Below are positions 58,560-64,000 of a stretch of 64,000 nt of DNA, one piece after another. Made by a program: the position numbers and the translations under genes. The notes beneath the pieces are model-generated. The model made no database searches. It was not told where the DNA came from and saw nothing but the letters and a program-made list of their open reading frames with translations. Within the stretch, counting starts at the first letter, position 1, and each line of letters begins with the position of its first letter. The DNA is taken from the NCBI RefSeq assembly GCF_003148495.1, contig NZ_QGGH01000003.1, forward strand, positions 62,001 to 126,000, in the 5' to 3' direction. The DNA comes from Mesorhizobium loti. Its GTDB lineage: Bacteria > Pseudomonadota > Alphaproteobacteria > Rhizobiales > Rhizobiaceae.

Positions 58560-59364
58560 CGGGGTTCCACTCCAGTGTGAATTGTCCAGGCAGGGCCGTG
58601 CGGCTCTTGCCGATGGTGAGGGTGAAGGCCGGGCGGCCGATCGAGCCGGCGAGCGGCCCGGCGATGGTGTCGCGCGGCGCGGCCGGCGCCGAGGCGACGA
58701 TGAGGCGGACGGGGGCGGCCGTCGGCTCGGGCTCGGCCGCCTGCCGCAGCAGGAACACCGGCCGGCCGGCACCTTGCGCCCTTGCATGCAGCCGGCGTGT
58801 CGCGGTCAGGTCCAGCCGCTGCGGATTGCCGCGAATTTCCAGGATGACCGCGGCGAGCGCCGTCATCCGGGCCGCCTCCTCGGCGACCCACAGCGCATCG
58901 ACAAGTCGGGGCGCCTCGGAAAACAGCAATTGCTCCGGCCCGATGCCGAAGGAGCCGTGAAGCCCCCGGGCATAGGGAAAACCGGCCTCGCGGAAAATCT
59001 CCGTGGTGCCGATCCACAGCACCGGCAACCCCGGCGTTTGCTTGAGGATCAGGCTGGTGAGCGACAAAGCGAAACCGGCGACGGCCCCGGCATCGCGGGT
59101 TTGCGTGCCATGGATTTCGCTCAAGGCGGCCTTCGGCAGACCGCCGCTCAGGGCGACATCGAGGCGCTCGACGCCGATGGGCAGGAAAGCATCCGGCAAC
59201 GCCGCGGCAATGCCGCGCCGGACGATTGTGAGATCGGTGTTGACGTCAGCATCGGAGGTCGCGGCAGCCGGCGCAGCCAAGCGCTCGGGCAGCGTTCCCT
59301 CGATTTTCGCGATCTGGCGGCGCAGGGCAAAAACAGTCTCCCGCGCCACGGCGGTCATCGCCAT
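58321..59364 (-). CDS. imuA: ImuA, mutasome protein (RecA-like)
   Basis: A 347-residue SulA/RecA-like accessory protein of the SOS mutasome. It starts METAV-like MAMTAVARETVFALRRQIAK and has the RecA-like core up to [14 protein letters not shown] (about residue 270). The last ~75 residues are encoded by the same DNA as the imuB 5' end in another frame and look unconserved (proline/arginine rich). The LexA box lies 25 bases upstream of the ATG (59364). Confidence 0.87.
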   Translation of the reverse strand: MAMTAVARETVFALRRQIAKIEGTLPERLAAPAAATSDADVNTDLTIVRRGIAAALPDAFLPIGVERLDVALSGGLPKAALSEIHGTQTRDAGAVAGFALSLTSLILKQTPGLPVLWIGTTEIFREAGFPYARGLHGSFGIGPEQLLFSEAPRLVDALWVAEEAARMTALAAVILEIRGNPQRLDLTATRRLHARAQGAGRPVFLLRQAAEPEPTAAPVRLIVASAPAAPRDTIAGPLAGSIGRPAFTLTIGKSRTALPGQFTLEWNPDERAFDERAGDERRGEGRQRAKNPVPVVSLSGRGKDPAAASGAVLAFPAVGSPAAISPTARDQPSRPQRAAHLGPRRAG

Positions 59365-59388
59365 GACGGTCAGCTTCCACTCACAATT

Positions 59389-59403
59389 GTTCCTGTTATG
59401 TTC
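59389..59403. promoter_or_regulatory. LexA box (SOS operator) of the imuA-imuB-dnaE2 operon
   Basis: GTTC-CTGTTAT-GTTC, an exact match to the alphaproteobacterial direct-repeat LexA box GTTC-N7-GTTC. It is 25 bases upstream of imuA. The operon is thus expected to be induced by DNA damage. Confidence 0.9.
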
Positions 59404-59546
59404 CTATAGATTCCAGAGGGTGCTGGAAGAGTCAAGCGGAGTCGTGGGGAATTTATTCCTCTCCGCCTGGATGGTGCAGGCGCATCAGCCCGTTCATTTG
59501 CCGATCACGGCGTGAAAGCCTATATGCCGGGATCAAAGGACAAAGC

Positions 59547-59969
59547 ATGGCTCGCATCTACAAGACCCGCACCTGGCACGACGAACTCTCGCCCTCAATG
59601 GACGAAATGGAGTTCCTGGCGCTGGAGGCGTACGCCCATCTGCCGGAGGATTTTCGCAAGCTGACCGGCGAGATCGTCATCCAGATCGCCGAATTCCCGA
59701 CCGACGAGATCATGGACGATCTGTCGCTGGAGACGCCGTTCGACCTGCTCGGCCTGTTCGAGGGGCGCGGCATCGCCGAACGCTGGAATCCGCAGACCGG
59801 CGAGGGTCCGAACCGCATCACGCTCTACCGCCGCGCCATCCTCGACTACTGGTCCGAAAACGAGGAAACGCTGGGCGACATCGTCACCCACGTGCTGATC
59901 CACGAGATCGGCCACCATTTCGGGCTGTCGGACGATGACATGGAGAAGATCGAAGAGGCAGCGGAGTAG
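59547..59969 (+). CDS. Zincin-like metallopeptidase (minimal MMP-like family)
   Basis: A 140-residue protein with the zinc motif HEIGHHFGLSD near residues 120-130 preceded by VTHVLI. It belongs to the PF06262 minimal metalloprotease-like family, whose substrates are unknown. It starts at an ATG (59547) with AAAGGA upstream. The stop overlaps a long inverted repeat that separates it from a convergent small gene. Confidence 0.88.
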   Translation: MARIYKTRTWHDELSPSMDEMEFLALEAYAHLPEDFRKLTGEIVIQIAEFPTDEIMDDLSLETPFDLLGLFEGRGIAERWNPQTGEGPNRITLYRRAILDYWSENEETLGDIVTHVLIHEIGHHFGLSDDDMEKIEEAAE

Positions 59970-60112
59970 GCTGTGCCGATATTCAGGTGAGGCCGGCCTG
60001 CAAATGGCGGTCCCCTGCGCTTCCGGTGCTCACGTACCCAAAAGTACGCTCCGCTCCGGTTCTCGGGCACCACCATTTTCGACTCGGCCTGACCTGAATC
60101 TCGACACAGCCT
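59968..60112. repeat. 145-bp imperfect inverted repeat between convergent genes
   Basis: Arms of ~48 bases, starting AGGCTGTGCCGATATTCAGG and closing with CTGAATCTCGACACAGCCT, about 80% complementary, around a central segment with CACGTACCCAAAAGTACG. It overlaps the metallopeptidase stop codon. It could form a long RNA stem and act as a bidirectional terminator. I do not see another copy in the window. Confidence 0.7.
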
Positions 60113-60131
60113 GCGCCGGCGCTTTGCAAAT

Positions 60132-60338
60132 CTACCAATCACTCAGCTTGGTATCCGGCCCGTATTCCTGACCGTCGATATCCTTGACCACGGCCTGACC
60201 GCAGCGCATCGTCTTGGCTTTCTTGTCGTAGGCATAGGTCGGCGAGCCGAACAGGTGCCAGCCCTTGTTGAGCGCCGCCGTCACCTTGTGGCAAAAGCTG
60301 GCGTCGTCCGGGCCGGTCAGAAAGCGGTAGAGTTTCAT
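60132..60338 (-). CDS. DUF1737 domain protein
   Basis: A 68-residue protein, MKLYRFLTGPDDASFCHKV ... GWHLFGSPTYAYD, matching the DUF1737 family, which is widespread in alphaproteobacteria and of unknown function. It is a short single-domain protein with no signal peptide. It is convergent with the metallopeptidase gene and preceded by the GCATGATC repeat at 60383. Confidence 0.83.
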   Translation of the reverse strand: MKLYRFLTGPDDASFCHKVTAALNKGWHLFGSPTYAYDKKAKTMRCGQAVVKDIDGQEYGPDTKLSDW

Positions 60339-60382
60339 GTCTCAAGTCCTGTCGTGAATAACCTTAGCCGATTTTTAGTTTA

Positions 60383-60447
60383 GCATGATCTCTGGACAAA
60401 CGGACCGTTTGTCCGAGAAAACCGGTTCCCACTTTTCGGGATCATGC
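60383..60447. repeat. Palindromic repeat upstream of the DUF1737 gene
   Basis: Bounded by GCATGATC ... GATCATGC, containing GGACAAACGG-ACCGTTTGTCC, AACCGGTTCCCACTTTTCGG. Related in design to the repeats at 3144 and 52445 (GCATG-bounded hairpins). It lies between the lyase-gene stop and DUF1737. Confidence 0.7.
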
Positions 60448-60451
60448 TTGA

Positions 60452-61342
60452 TCATGCGCCGATGGCGGCGGCCTTCGCCAGCAGTTTTTCGGCCTGCGCC
60501 AGGTGCAGCCGCTCGACCATCTTGCCGTTCAGCGCGATCACGCCCTTGCCGGCATTCTCCGGCAGCGCGAACGTATCCTTGACCAGGCGGGCCTCGGCCA
60601 CCGCTTCCTTGGATGGAGCGAAGGCACGGTTCGCGGCTTCGACCTGGGCCGGATGGATGAGGCTCTTGCCGTCGAACCCCATGGCCGCCGCCTCGGTGCA
60701 TTCATGGGCGAAAGCGTCGAGGTCGCGAAAATCGTTGGAGACGCCATCGAGCATGTCGATGCCGCCGGCGCGCGCGGCCAGCACCATCTGCATCAGCCAT
60801 GGCACGAGATAGCGCCGGTCCGGTGTCGCCAGCACACCGGTGCCCTTGACCAGATCATTCGTTCCGGCAACGAAACAAGCCAATCGAGAGGCAGGATCGC
60901 GGCCAAGTTCGGCGATGGCGCCGATGTTGAGAAGCGCCTTGGGCGTCTCGATCATCGCCCATAGTTTCACGCTGTCGAGGGCAAAATTGTCGTCGAGCAC
61001 ATCGCCGGCCTCGAGCAGGTCGCGCGGCGTGTCGACCTTGGGCAACAGGATGCCGTCGGGTTCGCAGCTTGCCGCGGCCAGCAGGTCGTCGGCGCCCCAT
61101 TCGCTGGCCAGCGCATTGATGCGCACGACCATCTCGCAGCGCTTGCCAATAGGGTCGGCAACCGGTCGGTTGGCGAAAATGCCGGCCAGTTTTTCGCGCG
61201 CGGCGATCTTGTCCGCCGGGACGACGGCATCCTCGAGGTCGATGATGACTGCGTCGCAGGAAAGCTGCGCGATCTTGGCCAGCGCCTTGTCGTTGGATGC
61301 CGGAATGTAGAGCACCGAGCGGCGCGGGCGATAGGTTTCCAT
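60452..61342 (-). CDS. HpcH/HpaI aldolase / citrate lyase beta-like protein
   Basis: A 296-residue CitE-like TIM-barrel lyase. The N-terminus is METYRPRRSVLYIPASND; metal and substrate residues include IIDLEDAV (about 41-48), MVVRINALASEWG (about 82-94), LLPKVDTPRDLLEA and AMIETPKALLNIGAIAEL, FVAGTNDL. Related enzymes cleave malyl-CoA, citramalyl-CoA or beta-methylmalyl-CoA. Which is used here is not clear. The ATG at 61342 is chosen though the frame extends to 61540. A RIME-like repeat lies upstream at 61398-61441. Confidence 0.85.
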   Translation of the reverse strand: METYRPRRSVLYIPASNDKALAKIAQLSCDAVIIDLEDAVVPADKIAAREKLAGIFANRPVADPIGKRCEMVVRINALASEWGADDLLAAASCEPDGILLPKVDTPRDLLEAGDVLDDNFALDSVKLWAMIETPKALLNIGAIAELGRDPASRLACFVAGTNDLVKGTGVLATPDRRYLVPWLMQMVLAARAGGIDMLDGVSNDFRDLDAFAHECTEAAAMGFDGKSLIHPAQVEAANRAFAPSKEAVAEARLVKDTFALPENAGKGVIALNGKMVERLHLAQAEKLLAKAAAIGA

Positions 61343-61397
61343 GGGTGATCTATGCCGCGTGTGGTTGGTGGAGGCAAGCGCGTGCATTAAGGCTCGA

Positions 61398-61441
61398 TCT
61401 CCCCCTTGTGGGGGGCGCTGTCCGGCAGGACAGAGGGGGCC
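61398..61441. repeat. Mosaic palindromic repeat upstream of the lyase gene
   Basis: CTCGATCTCCCCCTTGTGGG ... GTCCGGCAGGACAGAGGGGG, the same unit type as at 25892-25938. It is upstream of the CitE-like lyase gene on its divergent side. Confidence 0.7.
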
Positions 61442-61538
61442 TGCCAGCTCTGGCCTCTGCACGAAAACTGCATACGCTTGCGGAAAACCTCCTCGGATCC
61501 GCCCTGCGATCTCCCCGCCGGCCTGCGAGACAGGCGGC

Positions 61539-61700
61539 ATGCAAAAGCGAGCAAAACCCCGTCTGCCTCACCGGCTGCGCAGCGAAGGCTGGTGGCTGGC
61601 CGATCCGCCGCGCGCGAATCCGACGGCGATCCTCATCCCCTTTGTCCGCAAGAGCCCGCCGGCAATCCGGCGGAACGTCATCAGGAAAGCCAGGTCATGA
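61539..61700 (+). CDS. Possible small protein coupled to the DUF4153-like gene
   Basis: A 53-codon frame MQKRAKPRLPHRLRSEGWW ... RRNVIRKARS, arginine/lysine/proline rich. Its stop TGA overlaps the start of the next gene in ATGA (61697-61700), typical of coupled genes. There is no recognisable family or strong ribosome-binding site, so it could also be chance. It lies between the lyase-gene promoter region and the membrane-protein gene. Confidence 0.35.
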   Translation: MQKRAKPRLPHRLRSEGWWLADPPRANPTAILIPFVRKSPPAIRRNVIRKARS

Positions 61701-63241
61701 CAGCGTTGTTCTCCGCCGCACCGAGCTGTTGCAGCCGCCTTGGCGTTGCCGCCCTGCTGGTCGCGCTGGCGGATTTTCTGTTCTACGGCCAGCCCGCCGG
61801 GATCACGGTTTTCCTGTTCGCCCTCGTGATTGCCGCCGCGGTCGTCGCCGTGCATCCGGCGGCTTTCAGCGATGGCAGGGTCTGGCTCAAGCCCATCGCC
61901 CTGCTTGTCGCGCTGCTGCCGCTCGCCGAGACCGTCAGCGCCTTGTCGGTGTCAACAGCGCTGGCGGCGCTAGTCGTTTTCGCGCTTTCGCTGAGCGGGC
62001 GGCTGCGGCACAGCATCGCCCGCATTGCCGGCCAGATCGCGCTGTTCGGGCTGGCGGCGCCGTTCCGCTTCGCCAGTGATTTCATCCGCTGGCGCAAGAC
62101 GGCGCGCCGCTTCGGCCGGCGCCGCGTCCGCCTCGCCGCCATCGCCGTCTGGGTGATGCCGCTGACACTGGGCGCGGTCTTCCTGGCGCTGTTCGGTGCC
62201 GCCAATCCGGTCATCGATTATTGGTTGTCGCTGATCGACCTTCTGAAACTGCTCGATCTCATCCAGCTTGCGCGGATTGCCTTCTGGCTGTTCGTGCTCG
62301 CCGGCGTCTGGGCTTTTCTGCGGCCACGGGTGCCGCGCCTGATTCGCCGCATCCCGCGCGCGGCGCCGGCCGCCAGCATCCAAGCCGAGAGAACCGTCAC
62401 CACCATCGAGGACATGCTGTTCGGCAAGGCTGCCATCCTTCGCGCGCTTGTTGTCTTCAACATCCTGTTTGCGCTGCAGACGGCGCTCGACGCCACCTAT
62501 CTGTGGGGTGGGGTGACGCTTCCCGACGGGCTGAGCTACGCCGCCTACGCGCATCGCGGCGCCTATCCCCTTGTTGTCACCGCGTTGCTTGCCGCCGGCT
62601 TCGTGCTGGCGGCGCTGCGGCCGGGCAGCGAGACATCGGCCGATCCGCTCATCCGCCGTCTGGTCTATGCCTGGGTGGCGCAGAACATCATGCTGGTCAT
62701 CTCGTCGATCCTGCGGCTCGACCTCTATATCGGCATCTATGCGCTGACCTATTGGCGCGTCGCCGCCTTCGTCTGGATGGGGCTGGTGGCATCAGGCCTT
62801 GCGCTCATCATTGCCCGCATCGCGCTGGGAAAATCCAACGAATGGCTGCTGTCCGCCAATCTTCTGACGTTATCTCTGACGCTTTATGCCGGCTGTTTCA
62901 TCAACTTCGCAGCGCTGATCGCCAATTACAATGTCGACCATTCGTTCGAAATGACCGGCCAGGGCATTTCCCTCGACGCCTGGTATCTGCGCTCGCTCGG
63001 CCCGGGCGCGTTTCCGGCGCTCGATCGCTTCCTCGATCATCAGAGCCGGACGGCCGTCGCCAATGATCCGGTCTTGCGCGAACTCGTCGGGTTGCGCAGC
63101 AGCGACGAAGGCTGGTATCGCACCCTGCAGCAGAACTGGCGGGCCTGGAGCTTTCGCGACTGGCGGCTGTTGCGCACTCTCGACATGAAGGGGCCGCCTG
63201 TGGTTCCTGACCGTATCGAACCCCACATGCCGGGCCACTGA
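61697..63241 (+). CDS. DUF4153/DUF4173 family membrane protein
   Basis: A 514-residue protein with about ten to twelve hydrophobic segments in the first ~420 residues and a soluble C-terminal tail (about 425-514) beginning near SLDAWYLRSLGPGAFPALD. The family (DUF4153/DUF4173) is uncharacterised. It lies 3 bases before a response regulator and a sensor kinase on the same strand, which suggests it is part of that two-component system, perhaps as a sensor partner or target. Start ATG at 61697. Confidence 0.76.
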   Translation: MTALFSAAPSCCSRLGVAALLVALADFLFYGQPAGITVFLFALVIAAAVVAVHPAAFSDGRVWLKPIALLVALLPLAETVSALSVSTALAALVVFALSLSGRLRHSIARIAGQIALFGLAAPFRFASDFIRWRKTARRFGRRRVRLAAIAVWVMPLTLGAVFLALFGAANPVIDYWLSLIDLLKLLDLIQLARIAFWLFVLAGVWAFLRPRVPRLIRRIPRAAPAASIQAERTVTTIEDMLFGKAAILRALVVFNILFALQTALDATYLWGGVTLPDGLSYAAYAHRGAYPLVVTALLAAGFVLAALRPGSETSADPLIRRLVYAWVAQNIMLVISSILRLDLYIGIYALTYWRVAAFVWMGLVASGLALIIARIALGKSNEWLLSANLLTLSLTLYAGCFINFAALIANYNVDHSFEMTGQGISLDAWYLRSLGPGAFPALDRFLDHQSRTAVANDPVLRELVGLRSSDEGWYRTLQQNWRAWSFRDWRLLRTLDMKGPPVVPDRIEPHMPGH

Positions 63242-63244
63242 TCC

Positions 63245-63937
63245 ATGCCGCATCATATCCTCGTCGCCGACGATGATCCGCACATCCGCGAGGTGATCTG
63301 CTTTGCGCTGGAGAAGGCTGGCATGAAGACGCAAGGTGTGGCCGACGGCGCGGCTGCCCTGCAAGCGATCGGACGGCGCACACCCGACCTGGTCGTGCTC
63401 GACATCGGCATGCCGGAGATGGACGGACTGGAGGTCTGCCGGCGGCTCAGGCACACATCCGATGTGCCGGTGCTGTTCCTGTCCGCGCGCGACGAGGAGA
63501 TAGACCGCATCCTCGGGCTCGAAATGGGCGGCGACGACTATGTGACAAAACCGTTCAGCCCGCGCGAGCTGGTCGCCCGCGTCAACGTCATCCTGCGGCG
63601 CGCGCGCCCGGCGGTGCCCGAACCGGCCGACGACAGGCAGTTTTCGCATGGCAAACTGGCTCTGGCGCCGGCCAGCCACGCCGCCAGCTTCGACGGCAAG
63701 CCGCTTGCCCTGACGGGGATAGAGTTCTCGATCCTGAAAGGGTTTTTGGCGCGGCCGACGCATGTGCTCGACCGCGACGCGGTGATGGCCAGCGCCTATG
63801 CGGGCAGGATCCATGTCGCCGACCGCACCGTCGACAGCCATATCCGCAACATCCGCGCCAAGCTGGCAGCATTGGGTTGCCCTGATGTCATCGAGACGGT
63901 GCATGGCGTCGGCTTCCGGCTCGGCCGATGCGGCTGA
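63245..63937 (+). CDS. Response regulator, OmpR/PhoB family
   Basis: A 230-residue regulator. Receiver domain (1-118) with acidic residues in HILVADDDPHIRE, phosphoacceptor aspartate in LVVLDIGMPEMDG (near residue 53) and lysine in DYVTKPFSP. The C-terminal winged helix has LALTGIEFSILKGFLARPTH and RTVDSHIRNIRAKLAALGC, as in the BaeR/CreB subgroup. It overlaps the following kinase gene by 8 bases. Confidence 0.93.
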   Translation: MPHHILVADDDPHIREVICFALEKAGMKTQGVADGAAALQAIGRRTPDLVVLDIGMPEMDGLEVCRRLRHTSDVPVLFLSARDEEIDRILGLEMGGDDYVTKPFSPRELVARVNVILRRARPAVPEPADDRQFSHGKLALAPASHAASFDGKPLALTGIEFSILKGFLARPTHVLDRDAVMASAYAGRIHVADRTVDSHIRNIRAKLAALGCPDVIETVHGVGFRLGRCG

Positions 63938-64000
63938 CGAGCAAATGGATCGGCCGCAAATGGCGGCCTCGCCTCGCCACGGTCGTCGTCGCCATCCTGA
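63930..64000 (+). CDS. Sensor histidine kinase, N-terminal fragment
   Basis: The first ~23 residues (MRLTSKWIGRKWRPRLATVV and VAIL) precede the window end. The start ATG at 63930 overlaps the response regulator stop by 8 bases. A basic stretch followed by the beginning of a hydrophobic segment fits a sensor kinase, as expected after an OmpR-type regulator. The call rests mainly on position. Confidence 0.6.

Overview
The window reads as core chromosome of an alphaproteobacterium of the order Hyphomicrobiales (Rhizobiales), most likely Mesorhizobium or a close relative. This is inferred from gene order (ppsR-hemE-hemJ-rho ... mnmE-mnmG-rsmG-parA-parB), high GC content, GANTC sites, an alphaproteobacterial GTTC-N7-GTTC LexA box and many rhizobial mosaic palindromes. 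I could not check the genus against a database.

Layout. (1) 1-6237: housekeeping genes around the replication origin (mltA fragment, Tim44-like gene, fxsA, secB, then a leftward block ppsR-maf-aroE-coaE-dnaQ). (2) 6238-6642: the intergenic gap next to hemE, a strong candidate for the chromosomal origin oriC, with DnaA boxes, an AT-rich stretch and four GANTC sites in 37 bp. (3) 6643-18789: hemE, hemJ, rho, a DMT exporter, a DUF255 thioredoxin-fold protein, then mnmE-mnmG-rsmG-parA-parB with a cluster of parS centromere sites between mnmE and mnmG and one inside rsmG. (4) 18790-21713: a small inserted DUF1326/DUF2182 module bracketed by an intact holA and a diverged copy of the holA 3' end. 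(5) 22172-27396: a complete branched-chain 2-oxoacid dehydrogenase operon (E1alpha, E1beta, E2, E3). (6) 27473-33314: a glycosyltransferase, a saccharopine-dehydrogenase-like enzyme with a divergent Lrp regulator, and a two-component system next to a four-repeat membrane protein and a small secreted protein. (7) 34234-47501: an accessory catabolic region with RidA, a COG3964 metallohydrolase, a fused NTF2/flavin monooxygenase, an RpiR regulator, a NitT/TauT-type ABC transporter, an oxidoreductase, an amidase and an M24 hydrolase. Two promoters in it share a near-identical putative operator. (8) 47646-50577: gene remnants (ialB and sapC), a lipoprotein amidohydrolase in a compositionally odd segment, and tRNA-Gly(GCC). 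(9) 50795-53504: ybaK-like deacylase, a YbbN-like thioredoxin, a Lon-substrate-domain protein and a Trm112-like protein. (10) 53551-59403: the SOS mutasome operon imuA-imuB-dnaE2 behind a perfect LexA box. (11) 59547-64000: a metallopeptidase, DUF1737, a CitE-like lyase, a DUF4153-type membrane protein and a two-component pair cut by the window end.

How it works together. The left third is the replication and segregation core: oriC candidate, parS, ParA/ParB, the DNA polymerase III epsilon and delta subunits, and Rho. The accessory right half mixes amino-acid and nitrogen-compound catabolism with DNA-damage tolerance. No phage, transposase, integrase or CRISPR array was seen. Mobility shows only as direct-repeat scars (holA 3' end, tRNA-Gly terminator) and palindromic repeats.
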